The notes beneath the pieces were generated by a model that had not been told where the DNA came from, searched no databases, and saw only the letters and a list, made by a program, of their open reading frames with translations. Both the position numbers and the translations under genes were made by a program. From Flavonifractor porci (GTDB taxonomy: Bacteria > Bacillota > Clostridia > Oscillospirales > Oscillospiraceae), in assembly GCF_037572415.1 (NCBI RefSeq), contig NZ_JBBHLB010000019.1:1-64000 (forward strand): DNA of 64,000 nt, read 5' to 3'. Shown in pieces: positions 15,905-22,755 of this stretch (position 1 is its first letter; the number at the start of each line of letters is the position of its first letter).

Positions 15905-15950
15905 AAAAAAAGAGCCCTACAGTGCAGCTAAAAAGCTACCTGTAAGGCTC
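15905..15950 (-). terminator. Rho-independent terminator
   Basis: Arms GAGCCCTACAG (15912-15922) and CTGTAAGGCTC (15940-15950) pair with one G-U, extended inward by GCAGCT/AGCTAC-type pairs. On minus the stem is followed by seven T residues. It lies after the zinc-ribbon gene and before the sigma-like gene, so the latter needs its own promoter or read-through. Confidence 0.8.
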
Positions 15951-16013
15951 CGAACGCGATGCTCCCGCAGCTACGGCGGGCGGTTGGTGCGCTTGACGAG
16001 GTGATCTGTCAAT

Positions 16014-16214
16014 TTATCTGGATTCACTTGTCTGGAATGCGATGCCGATCTGCATTCCGCATTTGGGGCATTTGGAGAAAAGCTCCGCTTTCTCGGCCTG
16101 GTCCGGTCCGTAGAGCTGGAGGCGGGATGTATCTGTGCCGTCCGCGGCGTCGATCACCCGTCCTTTTCCGCATACGGGACAATGGATCGCGTGTGTCTTT
16201 CGTTTCATTCTCAT
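16014..16214 (-). CDS. Small zinc-ribbon protein
   Basis: 66 residues. Two Cys pairs (IHCPVCGKGRVIDA near the N-terminus and KCPKCGMQIGIAFQ near the end) form a zinc ribbon. AAGGAG lies five bases before the first ATG; a second ATG two codons on is possible. An 18-base operator identical in plan to that of the XRE gene lies upstream (16238-16255), so it is probably under the same repressor. The function is unknown; a role in DNA or RNA binding is likely. Confidence 0.75.
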   Translation of the reverse strand: MRMKRKTHAIHCPVCGKGRVIDAADGTDTSRLQLYGPDQAEKAELFSKCPKCGMQIGIAFQTSESR

Positions 16215-16237
16215 AGCGCTCCTTTCCGTGGCAGGGT

Positions 16238-16255
16238 GTTCTCTTTTTAGTGAAC
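16238..16255. promoter_or_regulatory. Candidate XRE operator, copy 1
   Basis: GTTCTCTTTTTAGTGAAC, with inverted GTTC/GAAC ends, differs at one base from the copy at 17280-17297. It is upstream of the zinc-ribbon gene. Confidence 0.7.
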
Positions 16256-16271
16256 ACTATGGCAAAATTTT

Positions 16272-16874
16272 TTAGATGAGGTGATGGTTCTGGAGACGGA
16301 TACGCATAGCCTGACGGGAGACCTGGAAAACCTCGGCCATATCCCGGACAAGGGCCTGGTCATCCCGACCGCTGCGGAGCTGGTAGAAGCAGCGCTTGAC
16401 CATGGCAATGGGCATCAGGAGAGCGGAGCCCAGCATGTTGGCCTGGATCTCCATGTCAGTTTCCCGAATGGCAGGCCGAAGTGCGGCACTCTCGCCGGTG
16501 CCGGTATACAGTCCCTTATGTAAGATCCAGTGGGCAAGCTCATGGGCTTCGGTAAAACGCAGGCGGCCGGTGCTGGCTTCTTCCTCACACAGTGACGCGT
16601 CGATGAGGATGGTGCCGGCTTTCACTGGGAAAAGGGTATACTCCATCCGTTCCATATCGTAGACGGCCTCCAGGCCGGTGTCAAAAATGGTCTGGCCGAG
16701 GATACGGCCATTTTTCCGAATGTACTGAAACTCCATGATCAGCCCATGCCATTCGATGATGTTTTCTATGGGGATCGCGCAGGGCTTACCTGTATACAGC
16801 CGGTCATCGAACGCATTCTGTACACGGCGGGCGATATTCTCCATAGTCTGTTCGCTGTAGTAGGTTTTCGGCAT
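16272..16874 (-). CDS. ImmA/IrrE-family metallopeptidase
   Basis: 200 residues. The zinc motif HELAH (in TEAHELAHWILHKG) with a downstream Glu in ETDMEIQANMLGSALLMP is typical. Proteins of this family cleave a cognate XRE repressor; in ICEBs1, ImmA cleaves ImmR to release element genes. Here it lies 16 bases downstream of the XRE gene, the same order as ImmR-ImmA. A C-terminal winged-helix-like stretch (VFQVSRQAMRIRLQ) follows. It is expected to be cytoplasmic and to act as the induction switch. Confidence 0.9.
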   Translation of the reverse strand: MPKTYYSEQTMENIARRVQNAFDDRLYTGKPCAIPIENIIEWHGLIMEFQYIRKNGRILGQTIFDTGLEAVYDMERMEYTLFPVKAGTILIDASLCEEEASTGRLRFTEAHELAHWILHKGLYTGTGESAALRPAIRETDMEIQANMLGSALLMPIAMVKRCFYQLRSGRDDQALVRDMAEVFQVSRQAMRIRLQNHHLI

Positions 16875-16890
16875 TGGCTGGCCTCCGAAT

Positions 16891-17259
16891 TTATTTCCCG
16901 CGGCGGGTGATGCGGTCTATGAATTCCTGCCACTCTGCGTCAGTGGCGTCTACTTCTTTTGCTGTGCGCAAGGCTACTCGGACGATGTCTCTTTCCATGA
17001 TGTATTCCGGAAGATCTGCGGATACCTGGCGGTTTTTGGACTTAGCTGCCAGATCCAGAAGCTGTTCCGCTTCATACTGTCCCAGGCCAAGGATCTCAAC
17101 CAGCTTGTCCAGCTTTTCCTGCGTGGGAGCCGGTTTCCGGTCCGTTTCGATGTTGCTCATATAGACCGGGGAAATCTCCAGCTTTGCCGCCAGATTGCGC
17201 AGAGACAGGCCGCGGGACATACGATGCTCCCGCACGAAACTGCCGAATGTCTGCTCCAT
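16891..17259 (-). CDS. XRE-family transcriptional repressor (ImmR-like)
   Basis: 122 residues. The helix-turn-helix spans residues of about 7-60 (FVREHRMSRGLSLRNLAAKL, then EISPVYMSNIETDRKPAPTQ). The C-terminal part is helical and probably contains the protease-sensitive and multimer region. A clear promoter lies upstream (17309-17337), and the candidate operator at 17280-17297 falls just after the expected transcription start, pointing to autorepression. With the ImmA-like protease next to it, this is the likely lysogeny-type switch of the element. Confidence 0.9.
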   Translation of the reverse strand: MEQTFGSFVREHRMSRGLSLRNLAAKLEISPVYMSNIETDRKPAPTQEKLDKLVEILGLGQYEAEQLLDLAAKSKNRQVSADLPEYIMERDIVRVALRTAKEVDATDAEWQEFIDRITRRGK

Positions 17260-17279
17260 AGTGGCGCGCCTCCAATTCT

Positions 17280-17297
17280 GTTCTCTTTTTGGTGAAC
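17280..17297. promoter_or_regulatory. Candidate XRE operator, copy 2
   Basis: GTTCTCTTTTTGGTGAAC, an interrupted palindrome, lies between the XRE promoter and its start codon. The copy at 16238-16255 differs at one base. Confidence 0.75.
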
Positions 17298-17308
17298 GGT
17301 TTGCTTAC

Positions 17309-17337
17309 AGTATACATGGAGATGCCGCTTTTGGCAA
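17309..17337 (-). promoter_or_regulatory. Promoter of the XRE/ImmA genes
   Basis: On minus the sequence is TTGCCA (17337-17332), 17 bases, TATACT (17314-17309): a good vegetative promoter. The start site would fall just before the operator at 17280-17297. Confidence 0.75.
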
Positions 17338-17393
17338 TGGCTCTGAAACAAGGTGTTCCCAAATGAGGACACCTCAAAGTTTTTTTGCTGCGA

Positions 17394-17423
17394 GGGTATT
17401 CACCCAGCTATTTTTCCGGGAGG
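17394..17423 (+). repeat. 30-base element repeat, copy 2
   Basis: It begins GGGTATTCACCC and ends CGGGAGG, the plus-strand counterpart of 15254-15283. It precedes a possible 10-codon leader frame at 17440-17472 (MMVVLLYLGL) with GAGGG before it, and then the palindrome at 17471-17502. Confidence 0.7.
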
Positions 17424-17470
17424 GGTGTGAGGGAACCTTATGATGGTTGTATTATTATATCTTGGGCTTT

Positions 17471-17502
17471 AATCGGGTTTGACAATATTACCAAACCCGA
17501 TT
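17471..17502. repeat. 32-base palindrome upstream of tnpW (copy 2)
   Basis: Arms AATCGGGTTTGACAAT (17471-17486) and ATTACCAAACCCGATT (17487-17502) mirror each other except for two base pairs. It matches the perfect palindrome in the parB-like gene at 28 of 32 positions, and one differing pair is a compensated C-G to T-A change. It contains TTGACA (17479-17484), a possible -35 box, but the -10 is poor. Confidence 0.8.
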
Positions 17503-17548
17503 CTGTTTACATCCACGTTCTCTCCAAAAACTATAAAGGAGGAGCAAT

Positions 17549-17731
17549 ATGCCCGAAAACAATTCTGAACGATTTGAGAATCGTGTGGTTCGCTCGGAAC
17601 GCTATCAGTTCAGTCATGGCAGGTTGATCCACGTTGTATCCGTATTTCCGGCAGAAGGGATCTGTACACCGGAGGATAAGCTGAGGAAACTCATCGACAT
17701 GGATCTGAGAAAAGAGAAACAGTGTGCGTAA
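17549..17731 (+). CDS. TnpW-like transposon-encoded small protein
   Basis: 60 residues. AAAGGAGG is seven bases before the ATG. The core RSERYQFSHGRLIHVVSVFP followed by TPEDKLRKLIDMDL matches my recollection of the TnpW family, small proteins encoded beside large serine recombinases of Tn4451-like elements. The role is unclear; it is proposed to take part in or regulate transposition. The recombinase follows after 76 bases in the same direction, probably as one transcript. Confidence 0.75.
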   Translation: MPENNSERFENRVVRSERYQFSHGRLIHVVSVFPAEGICTPEDKLRKLIDMDLRKEKQCA

Positions 17732-17807
17732 TGGTGTGGACTTTTCCTGCATTCAGAGTTAACATCACACCATGCTCTGAACGGTTTGACGTCAAAGGAG
17801 GGTACAG

Positions 17808-19439
17808 ATGAGTAAGTCAAACCTGAACAAAAAAACCGCCCTGTATTGCCGCCTGAGTCAGGACGACGGACTGGACGGAGATTCAAACAGCATTCAGAAT
17901 CAAAAGAAAATATTGGAGCAGTATGCCATTGATCACCACTTCCCAAATCCCTGCTTCTATGTGGATGATGGGTATTCCGGTGCCAACTTCAATCGGCCTG
18001 ATTTCCAGCGAATGATCACAGACATGGAGAATGGCGAGATTGGGATCATCATTACCAAAGATCTCAGCCGCCTGGGCCGTAATCAGCTGCACACTGGCCT
18101 GTACATTGAAGAGCGCTTTCCCCAATTCGGTGTTCGCTACATTGCTATCAACGACAATGTGGATACTGATAGTACGGAAAGCAATGACCTAATGCCTTTC
18201 AAAAACCTGTTTAATGAGTGGTTTGTTAGAGACACAAGTCGAAAGATTCGTGCTGTGTTCCGCGCCAAAGCAGAACGTGGAGAGCGTTTGGGGACTCGTG
18301 CTCCTTATGGGTACAGGAAAGACAAGGAACATAATAATCAGCTTGTCGTGGATGAGGAAGCTGCAGCGGTTGTCCGGCATATCTTTAGTATGTGCGCGGC
18401 AGGAAGTGGACCATCACAAATTTCCCGAGTATTGAAAAAGGAAAAGGTGCTTTGCCCTGCTATGTATGCATATCAGCGTTTTGGTGACCGTCATATGGGA
18501 CTGATTATGGACGAACCATATAACTGGGCGCAGAGTACAGTTGCTCACATACTGGAAAATGAATTATATATTGGGAATACCATCAACATGCGATTCAGCA
18601 GCAAATCTTATAAGGACAAGCGGAAAATAGAGCATCCGAGAGAAGAGTGCATAGTTCTGGAAGGAACTCATGAACCTTTGATTGATAGGGAGACTTGGGA
18701 TATTGTTCAGCGCGTGCGGCAAAACAAGCGCCGTCGTACCAATATTGGCGAACAGAACAAATATTCCGGTTTGGTGGTGTGTGCTGACTGCGGAAAAACG
18801 ATGGTACTACACAGAGCGCATACAATGAGTGCCACCTATAATCATTTCACCTGTCGAACCTATAAGAAAAAGGGCGCTGAAGTATGCTCTGCGCACTACA
18901 TTCGTGAATGTGTTTTGGATGAAATCGTGCTGGAGGACATTCGGCGGGTAACCGCCATGGCACGAGAAAACACGGTGGAATTTGCATCGTACATTGGGAA
19001 CCGCCAATCTACTGAGATTCGCCGTGAAGTTCGTCGGCTGGAAACAGAGCTTGCAGGCATGCAAAAGCGTAGTTCGGAATTGGACGCTATCTTCAAGAGG
19101 TTATATGAGGACTCTGTTCTGGGACGGATAACCCCTGATCAGTTCCAAACACTTTCTGCCAGCTATGCCTTAGAGCAGGAACAGTTAAAGGCCGGCATTC
19201 CGCAAAAAGAGGCCGTGATTCAAGAATTGAAAGAAACGGTATGTGGAACAGACAATTTTATTGCTAAGGCAAAGCGATACACCGATATCTCGGAACTCAC
19301 GCCGGAGTTGCTTCGCTTGTTTATTCAGAAAATCGTTGTTCACGAAAAAGATGTTAAGTGGTCAAAACACGCTGAGCAAACTGTAGAGATTTATTACACC
19401 GACATCGGGTATGTTGGAGAAGTGAAAAAAACCGCATAG
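17808..19439 (+). CDS. Large serine recombinase (TnpX/TndX type)
   Basis: 543 residues. The resolvase catalytic domain begins TALYCRLSQDDG with the nucleophile Ser17 and contains the Arg-bearing ITKDLSRLGRNQLHTG. A recombinase domain follows (APYGYRKDK, then VRHIFSMCAAGSGPSQISR). A zinc-ribbon (VVCADCGKTMVLHR, then FTCRTYKKKGAEVC) and a coiled-coil with a DUF4368-like C-terminus (LTPELLRLFIQKIVVHEKD) complete it. It should excise and integrate the element by double-strand exchange at a short core. GGAGG precedes the ATG. Codon use is more AT-rich than in the chromosomal genes to the right. Confidence 0.95.
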   Translation: MSKSNLNKKTALYCRLSQDDGLDGDSNSIQNQKKILEQYAIDHHFPNPCFYVDDGYSGANFNRPDFQRMITDMENGEIGIIITKDLSRLGRNQLHTGLYIEERFPQFGVRYIAINDNVDTDSTESNDLMPFKNLFNEWFVRDTSRKIRAVFRAKAERGERLGTRAPYGYRKDKEHNNQLVVDEEAAAVVRHIFSMCAAGSGPSQISRVLKKEKVLCPAMYAYQRFGDRHMGLIMDEPYNWAQSTVAHILENELYIGNTINMRFSSKSYKDKRKIEHPREECIVLEGTHEPLIDRETWDIVQRVRQNKRRRTNIGEQNKYSGLVVCADCGKTMVLHRAHTMSATYNHFTCRTYKKKGAEVCSAHYIRECVLDEIVLEDIRRVTAMARENTVEFASYIGNRQSTEIRREVRRLETELAGMQKRSSELDAIFKRLYEDSVLGRITPDQFQTLSASYALEQEQLKAGIPQKEAVIQELKETVCGTDNFIAKAKRYTDISELTPELLRLFIQKIVVHEKDVKWSKHAEQTVEIYYTDIGYVGEVKKTA

Positions 19440-19441
19440 GA

Positions 19442-19477
19442 AAAAGGCAGGTACTGCCAATGCAATACCTGCCTTTT
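19442..19477. terminator. Terminator between the recombinase and ispH-rpsA (bidirectional)
   Basis: Perfect 12-base arms AAAAGGCAGGTA (19442-19453) and TACCTGCCTTTT (19466-19477), with A and T tracts on the two sides, would stop the recombinase transcript and perhaps also read-through from ispH-rpsA. Confidence 0.85.
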
Positions 19478-19540
19478 CCTAAAAATGAAAGATGTCCTTG
19501 TGGTGACTCCGCTAATGGCGTCCCGGTTTAAAATGCGGAA

Positions 19541-21484
19541 TTACTCCTCCTCGGGAGCGACCTCCTCGTCGCCGCCCTCCAGCAGAGCGCGGATGGACAG
19601 GGAGACCTTCTTGTGGTCGTAGTCGATGTCGATGATCTTCACGTCCACCATCTGACCCTCGCTCAGCACGTCGCCGGGCTTGTCGATGCGGTGATCGGCG
19701 ATCTGGGAGATGTGGATCAGACCGTCCACACCGGGCACGATCTCGGCGAAGGCGCCGAAGGTCATCAGCTTGACCACGCGGACGTTGGCCACGTCGCCGG
19801 GCTGATACTTGCCGGTGAAGACCTCCCAGGGATTCTGGGTGCGGTCCTTCATGCCCAGAGAGATCTTCTTCTTCTCGGGGTCGAAGGAAATGACATACAC
19901 CTCAACGGTGTCGCCCACGGAGACGGCCTCGGAGGGGTGCTTGATGCGGGACCAGGACAGCTCGGAGATGTGGACCATGCCGTCCACGCCGCCGATGTCC
20001 ACAAAGGCGCCGTAAGAGGTCAGGCTCTTCACGGTACCGGTGTAGCGCTTGCCCTCCTCGATGTTGGCCCACACCTCGGCGGCCTTGGCGGCACGCTCCT
20101 CGGCCTCAACGGCGCGGATGGAGCCCACCACGCGCTTGCGGGCGCGGTTGACCTCGGTGATGCGCAGGCGCACGTGCTGCTTGACCAGCTGGCTCATGGG
20201 AGTCTCACGGGGCAGACCGGTCTGGGAAGCGGGCACGAAGACGCGCACGCCCTTGATGGACACGACAACGCCGCCCTTGTTCTCCTCGGTGACCACGCCC
20301 TCAACGGTGGTGTGATCCTCCTTGGCCTGCTCCACGTCTTCCCAGCTCTTCACGGTGTCAAGGCGCTTCTTGGAGAGGGTGACGACACCCTCCTGGTCGT
20401 TCACGCGCATGACGTAAGTCTCGATCTCATCGCCAACCTTTACCAGGTCCTCGACCTTGACCGTAGGATCGTCGGTCAGTTCGGACACCGGTATGTAGCC
20501 GGCGTGCTTGGTGCCAAGATCCACATAGATCTCAGTGGGCGTAATGCCAGTGACAACGCCCGTGACCTTCTCCCCTGTATTTAAAGTCTTGATCGATTTC
20601 TCCAGCATTTCAGCGAAGGATTCCTCGATCTCAATGTGTTCGTCGCTCATTTTGTCATAGACCTCCTTTATAATCCACTCAGGCGTGGACGCGCCCGCAG
20701 TGATTCCAATAGAAGCCTTCCGGTACAGGGTGGAAGGTTCCAGCTCCGCCGCCCGTTCGATCCAAACGACCATGGGACAGAGCGCTTTGCATAACTCGGC
20801 CAGCCGTTTGGTGTTGGAGCTTTCCCGCCCACCGATGACGACCATAGCATCGCTTTTGGCGGCCAGCGCCTGAGCCTCAGACTGCCGTTTATACGTAGCA
20901 TTACATATTGTATCAAAAATTTTTAAATTTGTACACTCTTTTTTTGCTTTTTTTACGCACTCTGCCCAGATAAAGTGCGTGGAGGTGGTTTGGGACACCA
21001 TGGTAAGGGGCATTTCACGCCGTTTAGGGTCCTCCTCCAGCCACTGGGCCAGGGCCTGCGCCCCTTCCAATACAACAGGATGGGCACACCAGCCGGCGAT
21101 GGCAACCACCTCCGGATGGTCGGGCATCCCGATGATGAGCACCTGACGGCCCTCCCCTTCCGCCTCCTCCACAATCCGGTGGATGCGGGAGACGTTGGGA
21201 CAGGTGGCGTCGATCACAGGACAGCCCCGCGCCTCCAGGGCCTGGTGGACCGCCCGACCCTCCCCGTGGGAACGGATGATGACGGCGGTGCCGGGGGGCA
21301 CCTGGTCAGGAGACTGGACCAGCGCCACCCCCCGCTCCTTCAGATAATCAATGACGCTGCCGTTATGGATGATGGGGCCCAGCATGGCGCAGGGCCTGCC
21401 GCTCTCAGCGGCCTGTTCCGCCAGTTCCACCGCCCGCCGGACACCATAGCAGAATCCGGCGGACCGGGCCAGCTCCACGCTCAT
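19541..21484 (-). CDS. ispH-rpsA: Fused HMBPP reductase and ribosomal protein S1
   Basis: 647 residues. Residues of about 1-285 are IspH/LytB, the last enzyme of the MEP isoprenoid route, reducing HMBPP to IPP and DMAPP. Its three iron-sulfur cysteines are in GFCYGVRR (Cys12), IDATCPN and FDTICNAT. From about 300 there are four S1 RNA-binding repeats (for example GEKVTGVVTGITPTEIYVDL and GKRYTGTVKSLTSYGAFVDI). This fusion is known across Clostridia and is not an annotation error. The ATG overlaps the plsC stop, and the gene is last in the plsC-cmk set. The mobile element lies just past its stop codon. Confidence 0.96.
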   Translation of the reverse strand: MSVELARSAGFCYGVRRAVELAEQAAESGRPCAMLGPIIHNGSVIDYLKERGVALVQSPDQVPPGTAVIIRSHGEGRAVHQALEARGCPVIDATCPNVSRIHRIVEEAEGEGRQVLIIGMPDHPEVVAIAGWCAHPVVLEGAQALAQWLEEDPKRREMPLTMVSQTTSTHFIWAECVKKAKKECTNLKIFDTICNATYKRQSEAQALAAKSDAMVVIGGRESSNTKRLAELCKALCPMVVWIERAAELEPSTLYRKASIGITAGASTPEWIIKEVYDKMSDEHIEIEESFAEMLEKSIKTLNTGEKVTGVVTGITPTEIYVDLGTKHAGYIPVSELTDDPTVKVEDLVKVGDEIETYVMRVNDQEGVVTLSKKRLDTVKSWEDVEQAKEDHTTVEGVVTEENKGGVVVSIKGVRVFVPASQTGLPRETPMSQLVKQHVRLRITEVNRARKRVVGSIRAVEAEERAAKAAEVWANIEEGKRYTGTVKSLTSYGAFVDIGGVDGMVHISELSWSRIKHPSEAVSVGDTVEVYVISFDPEKKKISLGMKDRTQNPWEVFTGKYQPGDVANVRVVKLMTFGAFAEIVPGVDGLIHISQIADHRIDKPGDVLSEGQMVDVKIIDIDYDHKKVSLSIRALLEGGDEEVAPEEE

Positions 21485-22077
21485 CGTCCCGCCTGAGGCT
21501 GCAAAGCCTCGATCCGTCTCATCAGGTCCTCGGCGATAGCCTTGTACTCATCGGGGGTGGGCCGCTTGGAGGCCGTCTCAGGGTAATAAGGCTCCCCAAT
21601 GACCACCTGGTTCCAGCGGAACCAGCGCTTTTCCGCCGGCATATAGATCGGTACAATGGGCACGCCGGTGCGCACTGCCAGCATGGCGGCGCCCGTTTTG
21701 GCGTCTCCCATATCTCCATCCTGATGACGGGTACCCTCAGGGAACATCAGCAGCAGTTCCCCGTTTTTCAGATACTTCATGGCGGTTTTGATGGCCCCGA
21801 TGTCAGCCTGGCCCCGCTTGACGCCGAAAATGCCGCCGTGCTTCAGGATCCAGCCAATGATGGGCCAGTGCATGACCTCCTCCTTGGCCATAACGTGGAT
21901 CTGGTGTTTCAGACCCAGGGCGTAGGCCACAAAGAGAGGGTCGCTCATCCGGGTGTGGTTGGCACACAGCAGGGCGCCCCCCTCCGGAACGTTCTTCTTG
22001 TTGATGCAGCGGGTGGGTTTCAGGATCCGGAAAACCGGCCAGAGAACGAGATAGGCCAGGAAATAGATGATATTCAT
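21481..22077 (-). CDS. plsC: 1-acyl-sn-glycerol-3-phosphate acyltransferase
   Basis: 198 residues. An N-terminal hydrophobic segment (IIYFLAYLVLWPVFRI) fits membrane association. The acyltransferase motifs are NHTRMSD (shortened NHxxxxD block) and FPEGTR, followed by VPIVPIYM. It makes phosphatidic acid from lysophosphatidic acid in phospholipid synthesis. It overlaps cmk upstream and ispH-rpsA downstream by four bases each, so the three are translationally coupled, an order common in Clostridia. Confidence 0.93.
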   Translation of the reverse strand: MNIIYFLAYLVLWPVFRILKPTRCINKKNVPEGGALLCANHTRMSDPLFVAYALGLKHQIHVMAKEEVMHWPIIGWILKHGGIFGVKRGQADIGAIKTAMKYLKNGELLLMFPEGTRHQDGDMGDAKTGAAMLAVRTGVPIVPIYMPAEKRWFRWNQVVIGEPYYPETASKRPTPDEYKAIAEDLMRRIEALQPQAGR

Positions 22078-22754
22078 GCCTGCAACTGCTCCTTTACGAT
22101 TTCGATCAGCAGCGCCAGACTCTGCTCCAGATCCAGCTGGGTGGTATCCGCCAGCACCGCGTCGTCCGCCTGACGCAGAGGCGCGGCAGAGCGGGTGCTG
22201 TCCTTCTCATCCCGCTCTTTCACGTCCCGCAGCACCGCCTCGTAATCGGCGCTCTGGCCCCGCGCCTCCAGCTCCAGCCAGCGGCGGCGGGCCCGTGCCT
22301 CAGGGGTGGCGGTGAGAAATATCTTCACGTCGGCCTGAGGCAGCACCACGGTGCCGATGTCCCGGCCGTCCATCACCACGTCATGCTCCTGGGCCAGCTT
22401 CCGCTGGCGGTCCAACAGAAAGGCACGCACATCCGGGATGGCGGACACGCAGGAGGCGTACCGGGAGATCTCATGCTGCCGGATGGCCTGGGATACGTCC
22501 TCTCCATTGAGGTACATCCGTTGTTCCCCGTCCTCCCCGTAGCCCAGTCCGATGTCCAGTCCGGGCAGCAGGGCGGTCACCGCATCCCCGTTCTCCGGGT
22601 CCGTGCCGGTACGGAAGGCCCGCAGGCCCACCGTGCGATAGATGGCCCCGGTGTCTACATACAGATAACCCAGCGCCTTTGCCAACGCCCGGGCCAGGGT
22701 GGATTTCCCCGCCCCGGAGGGTCCGTCGATGGCAATGCTCCTGTGCTTGGTCAT
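22074..22754 (-). CDS. cmk: Cytidylate kinase
   Basis: 226 residues from the ATG at 22754; a longer open frame upstream is shadow sequence of the flavoprotein gene. It begins MTKHRSIAIDGPSGAGKST, the P-loop, and has VDTGAIYRT and DGRDIGTVV, which match CMP kinases. It phosphorylates CMP and dCMP to the diphosphates. The start lies one base after the upstream flavoprotein stop. Confidence 0.95.
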   Translation of the reverse strand: MTKHRSIAIDGPSGAGKSTLARALAKALGYLYVDTGAIYRTVGLRAFRTGTDPENGDAVTALLPGLDIGLGYGEDGEQRMYLNGEDVSQAIRQHEISRYASCVSAIPDVRAFLLDRQRKLAQEHDVVMDGRDIGTVVLPQADVKIFLTATPEARARRRWLELEARGQSADYEAVLRDVKERDEKDSTRSAAPLRQADDAVLADTTQLDLEQSLALLIEIVKEQLQA

Positions 22755-22755
22755 A

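Larger units (their letters stand above)
1..19540. mobile_element. Right-hand part of an integrated conjugative/mobilizable element
   Basis: This is a contiguous block of accessory genes: DNA methyltransferase, SSB, ParB-like, DUF3991/Toprim, DinG-like helicase, XRE/ImmA pair, TnpW and a large serine recombinase. It ends next to the housekeeping gene ispH-rpsA. The recombinase is the outermost gene, as expected at the end of TnpX/TndX-type elements. Gene direction, base composition and gene type all change at about 19480-19540, so the right boundary should lie there; the exact att dinucleotide cannot be read without an empty site. The left end and any relaxase or type IV secretion genes are outside the window, so whether it is conjugative or only mobilizable is open. 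Confidence 0.8.
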
